Shown: positions 35,761-44,266 of the stretch, in pieces
How positions within the stretch are numbered: position 1 is the stretch's first letter
Layout: each line of letters opens with the position of its first letter
NCBI RefSeq assembly: GCF_017980685.1
Contig: NZ_JACXXO010000004.1
Location: 1 to 64,000, forward strand
Length of the DNA stretch: 64,000 nt
Reading direction: 5' to 3'
Origin: Pseudomonas iridis
GTDB lineage: Bacteria > Pseudomonadota > Gammaproteobacteria > Pseudomonadales > Pseudomonadaceae
The notes under the pieces: generated by a model
What the model saw: only the letters and a program-made list of their open reading frames with translations
Database searches by the model: none
Told to the model about the DNA's origin: nothing
Made by a program: the position numbers and the translations under genes

Positions 35761-35798
35761 GTAACGAAGGGGACGGGGTTTGTCACCAGACCGTGACA
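35761..35798. promoter_or_regulatory. Candidate sugar-regulator operator upstream of the AGE isomerase gene
   Basis: GTAACGAAGG at 35761 and, 20 bases on, the perfect dyad TGTCAC-CAGACC-GTGACA at 35781-35798. It is the partner of the motif at 34408. It lies 61 bases before the isomerase start. Confidence 0.6.
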
Positions 35799-35806
35799 AA
35801 GAACAA

Positions 35807-35983
35807 CCCTCACCCCAGCCCTCTCCCGAAGGGAGAGGGGGCCGACCGCGGGGTATTGAAGAGTTACGCCGACCTGAAAGTTTCTCAGCGAATCCATAAT
35901 CGACTCAGTGTTTCAGGTCGATGTATGACGCAAGACTACTAAGTCAGTCCCCTCTCCCTCCGGGAGAGGGCTAGGGTGAGGGG
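35807..35983. repeat. Composite CCCTCACCC intergenic repeat, copy 2
   Basis: Same end sequences as the copy at 20109, with internal TTTCAGGTCGATGTATGACG and the small palindrome CCTCTCCCTCCGGGAGAGG. It separates gtrS from the isomerase gene and ends 11 bases from the gtrS stop. Confidence 0.9.
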
Positions 35984-35994
35984 CTCTTTGATCT

Positions 35995-37464
35995 TCAATC
36001 CATCGACCGCGGCAACTGCAACGTCACCCGCAACCCGCCCTCACGCAGGTTCTGCAACGTCACCTCACCGCCATGGCTATGAGCGATATTGCGCGCAATC
36101 CCGAGGCCGAGCCCATACCCCTGCTGCTGCCCCGCCAACCTGAAGTGCGGCTCAAACACCTGCTCCAGCCGCTGCTCCGGCACGCCCGGCCCTTCATCAT
36201 CGACGTGCAGGACGAATGCACTTTCATCGTCATCAATGTGCAGATGCGCGTTCTGTCCGTACTTCAACGCATTGTCGATCAGGTTGCCGATGCAGCGCTT
36301 CAACGCCAAAGGTTTGCCCGAATACGCCGCCAGCGCCCGCCCATGCTGGGTCACGCGACCATTGCCGTTAGGCGCCAGATACGGTTCCACCAGGCAATCG
36401 AGCACATGATTGAGATCGACCGGTTCGATGTTTTCGTGGATGTCAGTGTCTTTCACGCATTGCAACGCGCCTTTGACCAGCAGTTCCAACTCATCCAGAT
36501 CACGACCAAACTTGATTTGCAGCTGTTCGTCTTCGAGCAGTTCGACGCGCAAACGCAGACGGGTGATCGGCGTGCGCAAGTCATGGGAAATCGCGCTGAA
36601 CAATTGGCTGCGTTCGGTCAGGTAACGGCTGATGCGCTCGCGCATGGTGTTGAAGGCGCGGCCGACCTCGACCACTTCACTGCCGCCGCCCTCCGCCACC
36701 GGTTCGACGTCGGCGCCCAGCGACAGATCCCGCGCGGCTCGGGCCAGCCGCTTGAGCGGCCGGCTCTGCCAGTGCACCAGCACACCGATGAACAGCAGCA
36801 GAAAGCCGCTGGTGAGGACGATGAACCACACTTGCTGCGACGGCAGGCCTTGCTCTTCGAGACTGGTGTAGGGCTCGGGCAACAGCGAGGCGATGTACAG
36901 CCATTCGCCCGGCGCCATCTGAATCTGCGTGACCAGCACCGGCGGATTCACCGGCTCAAGGGTCAGCGCGTAGTGCGCCCAGGAGCGCGGCAACTCATCG
37001 AGTTTCAGCCCGGCGTTGAAGATGCGCAGATCCTCGGGACTGACGAAAGACACCGAGATGTCGGTGTCTTGACCGAGGGACTGACGCAGCACTTCGTCGA
37101 CCGCTTTCATCACCGCGGCTTTCCGCGGTGTGACAGGCAGCACGTCCATGCCCAGCGGTTTGTCGTTGAGCGTTACGACAAACCGCGTGCCGCCCATGCT
37201 GCGCAATTGATCAAGCACAAGCGGCCGATAGGCCACCGGCAACGAACGAAAATAACTGACGCTGGCGGTCATCGAGTGAGCAAGGCTGCGAGCGCTGGTG
37301 ACCAGGCCTTCGAGCTGGGTGGCGCGCAATTGCGAAACCCAGATCACACTCGACAAAGTCTGCGCAAACAGCACCGCGAGCAAGGTCAGCAGCAACATCC
37401 GCCCCAGCAGCGAACGCGGCACCGGCACTTTGCTGGCGAGCCGGCGCAGCGACTCAGTGACCAT
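35995..37464 (-). CDS. gtrS: Sensor histidine kinase GtrS
   Basis: A 489-residue inner-membrane kinase. Span one is about 20-45, a periplasmic sensor 46-210, span two 212-232, then HAMP. Phospho-acceptor His294 lies in FSAISHDLRTPITRLRLR. The ATPase domain has N-box NLIDNALKYG, DDEGPGVP and GLGLGIARN. In P. aeruginosa GtrS senses 2-ketogluconate or 6-phosphogluconate and acts on GltR. I start at ATG 37464, which overlaps the end of gltR by 11 bases. A TTG three codons earlier is less likely. It is translationally coupled to gltR. Confidence 0.91.
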   Translation of the reverse strand: MVTESLRRLASKVPVPRSLLGRMLLLTLLAVLFAQTLSSVIWVSQLRATQLEGLVTSARSLAHSMTASVSYFRSLPVAYRPLVLDQLRSMGGTRFVVTLNDKPLGMDVLPVTPRKAAVMKAVDEVLRQSLGQDTDISVSFVSPEDLRIFNAGLKLDELPRSWAHYALTLEPVNPPVLVTQIQMAPGEWLYIASLLPEPYTSLEEQGLPSQQVWFIVLTSGFLLLFIGVLVHWQSRPLKRLARAARDLSLGADVEPVAEGGGSEVVEVGRAFNTMRERISRYLTERSQLFSAISHDLRTPITRLRLRVELLEDEQLQIKFGRDLDELELLVKGALQCVKDTDIHENIEPVDLNHVLDCLVEPYLAPNGNGRVTQHGRALAAYSGKPLALKRCIGNLIDNALKYGQNAHLHIDDDESAFVLHVDDEGPGVPEQRLEQVFEPHFRLAGQQQGYGLGLGIARNIAHSHGGEVTLQNLREGGLRVTLQLPRSMD

Positions 37465-38185
37465 TGCCGGCAACCACGTTGGCTGCCAGTTGATAGCCGC
37501 TGCCGCGTACCGTGCGAATCAGCCGTGGCGGCTTTTCCGTGTCACGCAGACGTTGGCGCAAGCGGCTGACGGCCATGTCGACAATACGATCGAGCGGCAT
37601 CAGGTCACGGCCGCGAGTAGCGTTGCCGATGGTGTCGCGGTCGAGAATTTCCTGCGGGTGATCGAGGAACAGTTTCAGCAGAGCGAAATCGGCACCGGAC
37701 AGAATCACTTCCTCGCCATCGGTGTGAAACAGCCGATGACTGACCATGTCCAGCCGCCAATCGTCAAACGCCAGCACTTCACTGCCGCTGCGTTCCTGCC
37801 CGAATTGTGCGCGGCGCAGCAGCGCTTTGATGCGCGCCTGCAGTTCGCGGGGGCTGAAGGGTTTGCCGAGGTAATCGTCGGCGCCGAGCTCCAGACCGAT
37901 GACCCGGTCGGCCTCGTCGGAACTGGCGGTGAGCATGATGATCGGCACCTGCGCCTGACGCGGATGCTGACGCACCCAGCGGCACAGACTGAAACCGTCT
38001 TCGTCGGGCAGCATGACATCGAGGATCACCAGATCGCTCGGCGCCTCGTTGAGGGCCTGACGGAAACTGGCGCCATCGGCTGTGGCCCGTACCTGAAACC
38101 CGGCGCGGGTCAGATAGGTTTCCAGCAACTCGCGTATTTCCTGGTCGTCATCGACCAACAATATCGACTTGTTGACTGAGCTCAC
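37454..38185 (-). CDS. gltR: OmpR-type response regulator GltR
   Basis: A 243-residue response regulator. The receiver domain (about 6-120) has the acidic VDDD at 11-14, phospho-Asp56 in LVILDVMLP, and a conserved Lys in LGKPFSPREL. A winged-helix trans_reg_C domain (about 145-240) includes RGSGYQLAANV. It controls glucose transport genes (gts, oprB). The start is GTG at 38185, with AAGGA upstream; extended upstream codons run into a repeat. The leader has AACAACAAGG, a Crc-type tract overlapping the ribosome site. gtrS overlaps its 3' end. Confidence 0.92.
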   Translation of the reverse strand: MSSVNKSILLVDDDQEIRELLETYLTRAGFQVRATADGASFRQALNEAPSDLVILDVMLPDEDGFSLCRWVRQHPRQAQVPIIMLTASSDEADRVIGLELGADDYLGKPFSPRELQARIKALLRRAQFGQERSGSEVLAFDDWRLDMVSHRLFHTDGEEVILSGADFALLKLFLDHPQEILDRDTIGNATRGRDLMPLDRIVDMAVSRLRQRLRDTEKPPRLIRTVRGSGYQLAANVVAGNGH

Positions 38186-38198
38186 TTCGAAGGCATCC

Positions 38199-38206
38199 TT
38201 GTTGTT
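38199..38206 (-). promoter_or_regulatory. Hfq/Crc-type CA motif in the gltR leader
   Basis: AACAACAA followed immediately by GGA, so the tract and the ribosome site are contiguous. Confidence 0.66.
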
Positions 38207-38263
38207 GGAATTGGGGCGGATTATGCCTGATGAACCTTGGAAATTTGTTGTCTGTTCTGGCCC

Positions 38264-38337
38264 CATCGCTGGCAAGCCAGCTCCCACAAAGATCTTTGTC
38301 GTTCACACAACCTGTGGGAGCTGGCTTGCCAGCGATG
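38264..38337. repeat. REPIN, TGGGAGCTGGCTTGCCAGCGATG family
   Basis: Inverted doublet in the 166-base gap between glk and gltR, with a shorter spacer (about 30 bases) than the other copies. Confidence 0.9.
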
Positions 38338-38351
38338 AGAGCAACTCGGTA

Positions 38352-39302
38352 TCAAGCCTGTTCGAGGGCCACACCGGCGCCAACCAGCCCGGAATACGGG
38401 GCCGTCACCAGCCACACCGGAATGCCTTTGAAGTAATCGCTCATGCAGCCCTTGTCGGCAAAACTGCGGGCAAAACCACTTTCAAGGAAGAAGTCGGCAA
38501 AACGCGGAATCACCCCACCGACGATAAACACCCCACCCCGTGCGCCCGTGGTCAGTACGTTGTTACCGGCCACGCGGCCGAGCCAGCAGCAGAACTGCTC
38601 CAGCACTTCCAGGGCAATCGGATCGCCTGCAAGGCCTGCGGCCGTAATGGCTTCTGGCGTTTCGAGCGTCGGTTCATGGCCATCCACCGCACAAATCGCC
38701 CGATAGACACGCGGCAAACCACCACCACTCAACGCAGTCTCCGCGCTGACATGGCCGATCTCGTTGTGGATGTGCTGCCAGAGCTGTGTTTCACGCAGGT
38801 TGCTCAATGGCAGATCAACGTGACCACCCTCGCCCGGCAGCGCCGCAAATCGCCCCTCGCCCAGATCGAGCAAAGTACCGACGCCAAGGCCAGTGCCTGG
38901 GCCAATCACCACCGAAGGCCGCAACGGTTCTGGGGTGCCTTCGCAAACCACACGGAATTCACCCGGCTGCAAACGCGTCATGCCCAGCGCCATCGCCGAG
39001 AAGTCGTTGACCAGCAACAACTGCTCGACCTGCAAAATGTTGCAGAACGCTTTGCGGCTCAGCCGCCAGTGGTTGTTGGTGAACTTGAATTCATCGCCAC
39101 TGACCGGGCCGGCCACCGACAGGCAGACCGAACCGATAGCGCCCGGCGCCAGACCGAGCCCGCTCAGGTAGAGGCTGATGGCCTCTTCCGGGCTGGCATG
39201 GTCGGCCGTGGCCAGCACCTGAATCGATTCCAGTTGCTGGTTTTTCCACAACGCGAACCGTGCGTTGGTGCCTCCGATGTCACCGACCAAAGCCAGTTTC
39301 AA
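38352..39302 (-). CDS. glk: Glucokinase
   Basis: A 316-residue bacterial glucokinase. ATP-binding [12 protein letters not shown] is at residues 8-19, catalytic Asp in [22 protein letters not shown], and glucose-binding EGGHVDLP. It makes glucose-6-phosphate from cytoplasmic glucose delivered by Gts. The start codon is TTG at 39302, overlapping the TGA of edd as TTGA, so translation is probably coupled. No ATG fits before the GDIGGTN motif. Confidence 0.93.
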   Translation of the reverse strand: MKLALVGDIGGTNARFALWKNQQLESIQVLATADHASPEEAISLYLSGLGLAPGAIGSVCLSVAGPVSGDEFKFTNNHWRLSRKAFCNILQVEQLLLVNDFSAMALGMTRLQPGEFRVVCEGTPEPLRPSVVIGPGTGLGVGTLLDLGEGRFAALPGEGGHVDLPLSNLRETQLWQHIHNEIGHVSAETALSGGGLPRVYRAICAVDGHEPTLETPEAITAAGLAGDPIALEVLEQFCCWLGRVAGNNVLTTGARGGVFIVGGVIPRFADFFLESGFARSFADKGCMSDYFKGIPVWLVTAPYSGLVGAGVALEQA

Positions 39303-41125
39303 TTAAGCGTCTCCAGGGCAGAAGTGAAGGCGCTGGCGCCCTGCTCCGCCGAGCTGAAGGCCACGCGCATGAAACCGAACAGTTCGCGACCGCTGCCGAT
39401 GTTGTTGCCCAACAGGCCTTTGGCGGGTTCGCGCGCTGCAAATTCGTCGGCGTCCACTTTAATTTCCAAAGTGCCTTTGACGCCATCGACGCGGATGATA
39501 TCGCCCTCTTGCACGCGAGCCAAAGCACCACCGACATAAGCTTCCGGACTGACGTGGATCGCCGCCGGGATTTTCCCCGAGGCGCCCGACATGCGCCCGT
39601 CAGTCACCAGCGCCACTTTGAAGCCGCGATCCTGCAGCACGCCAAGGAACGGCGTCATCTTGTGCAACTCGGGCATGCCGTTGGAACGCGGGCCCTGGAA
39701 GCGCATCACGGCGACGAAATCTTTCTCCAGCAAACCGGCCTTGAACGCATCGGCCAGATCCTGTTGATCCTGGAACACCATGGCCGGCGCTTCGACAATC
39801 TGGTTTTCCGGGGCCACGGCAGACACCTTCATCACACCGCGACCGAGGTTGCCCTCCATCACCCGCAGACCACCCTCCGGCGAGAACGCGCGTGCCACCG
39901 GGCGCAAAATGTTTTCGTCGAGGCTGTCGACCGGGCCTTCACGCCATACCAGTTCGCCGTTATCGAGGAACGGCTCTTTGGTGTACTTGCTCAAGCCGTG
40001 GCCGAGCACGGTGTTGACGTCTTCGTGCAGCAGGCCGGCACCCAGCAGTTCACGGATCAGGAACGACATGCCGCCCGCTGCCTGAAAGTGGTTGATGTCG
40101 GCTTTGCCGTTCGGATAAACGTGGCTCAGGGTCGGCACGACTTCGGAGAGGTCGGCCATGTCTTGCCAGGTCAGTTGAATGCCCGCTGCCATGGCGATGG
40201 CCGGCATGTGCAGGGTGTGGTTGGTCGAGCCGCCAGTGGCGTGCAGCGCGACGATCGAGTTGACCAGCGACTTCTCGTCGACGATTTCGCCGATCGGCAT
40301 GAAGTTGCCGTTCTGCTTGGTCAGACGCGTGACTTGATGCGCCGCTTCGCGGGTCAGCGCATCACGCAATGGCGTGTTCGGGTTGACGAAAGAGGCGCCC
40401 GGCAAGTGCAGGCCCATGACTTCCATCAGCAACTGGTTGGTGTTGGCGGTGCCGTAGAACGTGCAGGTGCCCGGGCTGTGGTAGGACTTCATCTCCGATT
40501 CAAGCAGCTCTTCGCGGGTCGCCTTGCCTTCGGCGTACTTCTGCCGAACGTCGGCTTTTTCCTTGTTGGATATGCCCGAGACCATCGGCCCGCCCGGCAC
40601 AAAGATTGTCGGCAGATGACCGAAACGCAGCGAGCCCATCATCAGGCCCGGCACGATCTTGTCGCAGATGCCGAGCATCAGCGCGCCGTCGAACATGTTG
40701 TGGGACAACGCCACCGCCGTGGACATGGCGATCACTTCGCGGCTCGGCAGGCTCAGTTCCATGCCCGGCTCGCCCTGGGTCACGCCATCACACATCGCCG
40801 GAGTGCCGCCAGCGAACTGGCCGACCGAACCGATCTCACGCAAGGCGTTTTTGATCTGCTCAGGGAAGACCTCGTACGGCTGGTGCGCCGAGAGCATGTC
40901 GTTATACGACGAAACAATGGCGATGTTCGCCGAGTTCATCATCCGCAAGCTGTGCTTGTCTTCAGTGCCACACCCGGCCACACCGTGGGCGAAGTTGGCG
41001 CATTGCAGCTTGCCGCGCATCGGGCCGTCAGTTGCAGCGCCGCGAATCAGCGCAAGGTAAGCCTGACGCGTGGCGCGGCTGCGGGCGATAAGCCGTTCGG
41101 TGACCTCAAGGACGCGGGGATGCAT
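39299..41125 (-). CDS. edd: 6-phosphogluconate dehydratase
   Basis: A 608-residue ILVD/EDD-family dehydratase with conserved cysteines that could bind the iron-sulfur cluster: Cys112 ([12 protein letters not shown]), Cys154 (GICDKIVPG) and Cys221 ([13 protein letters not shown]). A C-terminal [19 protein letters not shown] follows. It dehydrates 6-phosphogluconate to KDPG. A HexR operator lies at 41246, 121 bases upstream. It is first in edd-glk and divergent from gap. The ATG follows TGGAG at about eight bases. Confidence 0.95.
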   Translation of the reverse strand: MHPRVLEVTERLIARSRATRQAYLALIRGAATDGPMRGKLQCANFAHGVAGCGTEDKHSLRMMNSANIAIVSSYNDMLSAHQPYEVFPEQIKNALREIGSVGQFAGGTPAMCDGVTQGEPGMELSLPSREVIAMSTAVALSHNMFDGALMLGICDKIVPGLMMGSLRFGHLPTIFVPGGPMVSGISNKEKADVRQKYAEGKATREELLESEMKSYHSPGTCTFYGTANTNQLLMEVMGLHLPGASFVNPNTPLRDALTREAAHQVTRLTKQNGNFMPIGEIVDEKSLVNSIVALHATGGSTNHTLHMPAIAMAAGIQLTWQDMADLSEVVPTLSHVYPNGKADINHFQAAGGMSFLIRELLGAGLLHEDVNTVLGHGLSKYTKEPFLDNGELVWREGPVDSLDENILRPVARAFSPEGGLRVMEGNLGRGVMKVSAVAPENQIVEAPAMVFQDQQDLADAFKAGLLEKDFVAVMRFQGPRSNGMPELHKMTPFLGVLQDRGFKVALVTDGRMSGASGKIPAAIHVSPEAYVGGALARVQEGDIIRVDGVKGTLEIKVDADEFAAREPAKGLLGNNIGSGRELFGFMRVAFSSAEQGASAFTSALETLN

Positions 41126-41245
41126 GTGTAGAACTCCAGGCTAACGGATATGGCGACCTGATTGTCTATGCTGATCAAGGGCCCGCACATTCGGGATGAC
41201 GGACGGTTTTCTTGATCATTCGGACCAGTTGATTCAGGTCACTCG

Positions 41246-41260
41246 TTGTAGATAAAACAA
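41246..41260. promoter_or_regulatory. HexR operator, edd side
   Basis: TTGT-AGATAAA-ACAA, an exact match to TTGT-N7-ACAA. It lies 121 bases before the edd start and 86 before the gap start. Confidence 0.85.
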
Positions 41261-41307
41261 AATATTGCCACTAAAAAGGCTTGTTTTCTATTTTTATGCG
41301 AATAATC

Positions 41308-41325
41308 TTGTAATTCCAACAACAA
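41308..41325. promoter_or_regulatory. HexR operator on the gap side with overlapping Crc-type tract
   Basis: TTGT-AATTCCA-ACAA at 41308-41322 is a second exact TTGT-N7-ACAA. Its right arm runs into AACAACAA at 41318-41325 on the gap-coding strand, so one stretch could serve HexR as DNA and Hfq/Crc as RNA. Confidence 0.8.
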
Positions 41326-41345
41326 AACGACGGCGGCGCTGTTCC

Positions 41346-42347
41346 ATGACTCTTCGAATCGCAATCAATGGTTTTGGCCGCATCGGCCGTAATGTCCTGC
41401 GCGCACTGTATACCCAAGGCTATCGACAGGATCTGCAGATTGTCGCCATCAACGATCTGGGCGACAGCTCGATCAATGCGCATCTGCTCAAATACGACAC
41501 CGTTCATGGCACGTTCGACGCCGAAGTGGCGCACGACAACGAAAGCCTGACCGTCAACGGCGACCGCATTGCGGTGAGCGCCATTCGCAACCCGGCCGAT
41601 CTGCCATGGGCTGCGGAAAAAATCGATGTAGTGTTCGAATGCACCGGTCTGTTTACCGACCGTGCCAAAGCCGCTGCGCATATTACTGCCGGCGCGCGCA
41701 AAGTGATCATCTCGGCCCCGGCCAAAGGTGCCGATGCCACCGTCGTTTACGGTGTGAACCACGATATTCTGCGCCAGTCGCACCAGATCATCTCCAACGC
41801 TTCGTGCACCACCAACTGCCTGGCACCGGTGGCGCAAGTGCTGCACCGCGAACTGGGCATCGAAAGCGGTTTGATGACCACGATCCACGCCTACACCAAC
41901 GATCAGAACCTGACCGACGTCTACCACACCGACCCGTACCGCGCGCGTTCGGCCACGCAGAACATGATCCCGAGCAAGACCGGCGCCGCTGAAGCAGTGG
42001 GCCTGGTGCTGCCGGAACTGGCGGGCAAACTGACCGGCATGGCCGTGCGGGTGCCGGTGATCAACGTGTCGCTGGTGGATCTGACCGTACAGTTGAAGAA
42101 AGAAGCCACTGCCGAAGAAGTCAACGCTTTACTAAAAGCGGCGAGTCAGCACTCGAAAATTCTTGGTTACAACACGTTGCCGCTGGTTTCCAGCGACTTC
42201 AACCACAACCCGCTGTCGTCGATCTTCGACGCCAACCACACCAAATCCAGCGGCAAACTGCTGAAAGTGCTGGCCTGGTACGACAACGAGTGGGGCTTCT
42301 CCAACCGCATGCTGGATAACTGCCTGGCGCTGTGTAACGCCGAGTAA
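41346..42347 (+). CDS. gap: Glyceraldehyde-3-phosphate dehydrogenase, type I
   Basis: A 333-residue GAPDH. The Rossmann motif [14 protein letters not shown] starts at residue 7. Asp37 (AINDLGD) favours NAD. Catalytic Cys154 lies in [12 protein letters not shown], and the late [14 protein letters not shown] is typical. It takes the triose phosphate produced by Eda into lower glycolysis. Divergent transcription from edd, with HexR sites on both sides of the intergenic region, is the known Pseudomonas layout. The ATG at 41346 has no strong Shine-Dalgarno. Codons before it belong to the regulatory region. Confidence 0.94.
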   Translation: MTLRIAINGFGRIGRNVLRALYTQGYRQDLQIVAINDLGDSSINAHLLKYDTVHGTFDAEVAHDNESLTVNGDRIAVSAIRNPADLPWAAEKIDVVFECTGLFTDRAKAAAHITAGARKVIISAPAKGADATVVYGVNHDILRQSHQIISNASCTTNCLAPVAQVLHRELGIESGLMTTIHAYTNDQNLTDVYHTDPYRARSATQNMIPSKTGAAEAVGLVLPELAGKLTGMAVRVPVINVSLVDLTVQLKKEATAEEVNALLKAASQHSKILGYNTLPLVSSDFNHNPLSSIFDANHTKSSGKLLKVLAWYDNEWGFSNRMLDNCLALCNAE

Positions 42348-42370
42348 TTCCCCGCCCCACCCCTGACCCC

Positions 42371-42460
42371 TGTGGGAGCTGGCTTGCCAGCGATGAGGCA
42401 GGCACATCCAACATGGATATTGCCCGGCCCATCGCCATCGCTGGCAAGCCAGCTCCCACA
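42371..42460. repeat. REPIN, TGGGAGCTGGCTTGCCAGCGATG family
   Basis: Inverted doublet after gap and before the Fur-type box of the haem locus. Confidence 0.92.
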
Positions 42461-42508
42461 AGGTCGGTTATTCCAATTCAAAATCAATACTTGACCATTC
42501 AGCTAGAT

Positions 42509-42524
42509 GATAAGCATTATCATT
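42509..42524. promoter_or_regulatory. Fur box upstream of the ECF sigma gene
   Basis: GATAAGCATTATCATT closely matches GATAAT repeats of the Fur consensus GATAATGATAATCATT, in a 25-base AT-rich stretch. It lies 26 bases before the sigma gene start. Confidence 0.82.
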
Positions 42525-42549
42525 CGCTTGAAATGGATCAGGTCCTCCC

Positions 42550-43077
42550 GTGAGTCAATCGCGCTTCAACCACGTCTTCCTCACCCAGCGCATTTCTTTG
42601 CTGCGTACGCTGGAACGGATGGTCAACAATCACAGCACCGCTGAAGACCTGTTGCAGGAGACCTATCTGCGCGTGGCACGGGCGCTGAACGAGCGGGCCA
42701 TCGATCACCTCGAACCCTTTGTCTTCCAGACCGCGCGCAATCTTGCGCTCGATCATCTGCGTGCGCGCAAGATCCATTCGCGAACCATGGTCGATGACGT
42801 GCCGCAAGAAATTGTGCACAGCATCGCCGCCCCGGCCAGCAGCGCCGAAGACGCCGCCCACGCCGAACAAATGCTGGAGCGCTTGAACGTGAGTCTCAGT
42901 CAACTCAGCCCGCGCCAACAGCAGATCTTCATCCTCAGCCGCCTGCACGGGCACAGTTATCAGGAAATCGCGCAAGAACTGAGCGTGTCCCTCAGCACCG
43001 TGCAGAAAGAACTCAAATTGATCATGAGCATTTGCATCGGCGTCGCCGAACGACACGACAGCAGCGGCAAGCTGTAA
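42550..43077 (+). CDS. FecI-type ECF sigma factor
   Basis: A 175-residue extracytoplasmic-function sigma factor. Sigma region 2 (about 10-78) includes TAEDLLQETYLRVARAL and FQTARNLALDHLRARK. Region 4 (about 112-165) includes LSPRQQQIFILSRLHGHSYQ and EIAQELSVSLSTVQKELK. It should direct RNA polymerase to the TonB-receptor promoter when signalled. The start is GTG at 42550 just after the Fur box. The FecR-like gene follows after 101 bases. The trio resembles HxuI-HxuR-HxuA and HasI-HasS-HasR haem signalling systems. Confidence 0.9.
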   Translation: MSQSRFNHVFLTQRISLLRTLERMVNNHSTAEDLLQETYLRVARALNERAIDHLEPFVFQTARNLALDHLRARKIHSRTMVDDVPQEIVHSIAAPASSAEDAAHAEQMLERLNVSLSQLSPRQQQIFILSRLHGHSYQEIAQELSVSLSTVQKELKLIMSICIGVAERHDSSGKL

Positions 43078-43178
43078 GCTTCAAGCCCCAAGTAAAAACG
43101 AAAAGCAGTTCACGCGTCTGGCTTGCAGCTTGCAGCTTGAAACTTGAAACTGCTTCGCCAGAAGCCCGAGGAAACACC

Positions 43179-44144
43179 GTGACGGACACCCATCGCTCGC
43201 CTTCGCCCTCATCGGCGCAGGATGCCGCACTGGCAATGGACCAGGCCCTGGACTGGCTTATCGTGCTCGGCAGCCCGGATGAGGAGCAGACCCGGCAGTT
43301 CCATGCCTGGCTGGCGGCGGATCCGTTGAATGCCGAGGCGTTCGCCAAGGCTCAGGCGATCTGGGACGGTCCGCAAATCGCCCTGTGCGCGCAAAACCTG
43401 GCGTTGAAACCCGCGAAAGTCACCTTCCTCCAGCGCCTGCGTCCACACTGGAAACCGCTGGCCACCGCCGCCGTTCTGGTGCTTGGTCTGTTCAGTTTCA
43501 GCAACCTGCCGATGCGGCTGCAGGCCGATCACCTGACCGTGGTCGGCGAACGTCAGCGCTTGCAACTGGAGGACGGTTCGCAAGTCCTGCTCAACACCAA
43601 CTCGGCGTTCTCCAGCACCATCGATGATCAGCAGCGCGTCGCGCGGTTGTATCAGGGCGAAGCGTTTTTCGAGGTCGCAGCCAATCGCACTCAACCGCTG
43701 GAAATTGACGCCGGCCCGGTCAAGGCCAGCGTGCGCGACACCGCGTTCGCCGTGCGCTATCTGGACGGGATCGCGCAGGTCAATGTGCAGCGTGGCGATG
43801 TCGATTTGCGCGCCACCCACAACGATGCGCGGATGCGCCTGTCTGCCGGGGAAAGTATCCGCATCGGCCCCAACGGTTTCGATCGCCCGGCCAAACTCGA
43901 CGCGGCCACCGAACTGGCGTGGGTGCAGGGTCGACTGGTGTTCGAAAACTGCCCGCTGAATCAGGTGCTGGCCGAATTGCGCCGTTACTATCCGGGCTGG
44001 ATCATCAACAACAATGAGCAGTTGGCCGACGTTGCCGTGACCGGAAATTACCGCCTCGATCAGCCGCTCGACGTGGTGCGTTCTCTCGCGCACATCACCT
44101 CGGCGCGTCTGCAGGAATTCCCGGCGCTGGTCATCTTGAACTAA
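43179..44144 (+). CDS. FecR-family cell-surface signalling regulator
   Basis: A 321-residue anti-sigma/sigma-activator. The cytoplasmic N-terminus holds the FecR N-terminal motif (LDWLIVLGSPDEEQTRQFHA, WLAADPLNAEAF). A single span lies at about 101-118 (AAVLVLGLFSFSNLPM). The periplasmic part has the FecR domain (LYQGEAFFEVAANRTQPLEI) and a C-terminal STN-like section. It relays the signal from the TonB receptor to the sigma factor. The start is GTG at 43179 after GAGGAAAC. The 101-base leader contains tandem CTTGCAG and CTTGAAAC repeats. Confidence 0.88.
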   Translation: MTDTHRSPSPSSAQDAALAMDQALDWLIVLGSPDEEQTRQFHAWLAADPLNAEAFAKAQAIWDGPQIALCAQNLALKPAKVTFLQRLRPHWKPLATAAVLVLGLFSFSNLPMRLQADHLTVVGERQRLQLEDGSQVLLNTNSAFSSTIDDQQRVARLYQGEAFFEVAANRTQPLEIDAGPVKASVRDTAFAVRYLDGIAQVNVQRGDVDLRATHNDARMRLSAGESIRIGPNGFDRPAKLDAATELAWVQGRLVFENCPLNQVLAELRRYYPGWIINNNEQLADVAVTGNYRLDQPLDVVRSLAHITSARLQEFPALVILN

Positions 44145-44266
44145 ATGAGAATTATTTTTACTCGATAGCGTGAGCGCGTTCGTCTAGTTATAGCCAATGC
44201 AATTGATTCGCATCCTCGGATACGAATCAGCAACTATAAAGATTCGTGCGACACGGAGCGCTATCG

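Noticed and set aside
39260..41131. 623-codon plus-strand open frame opposite edd
   Set aside because: Low-complexity His/Arg/Gln composition; edd motifs with conserved cysteines lie on the minus strand.
43078..43178. Tandem CTTGCAG/CTTGAAAC repeats in the sigma-FecR gap, considered as a small RNA or operator
   Set aside because: Low-complexity repeat without a promoter or terminator nearby; no basis to assign a function.
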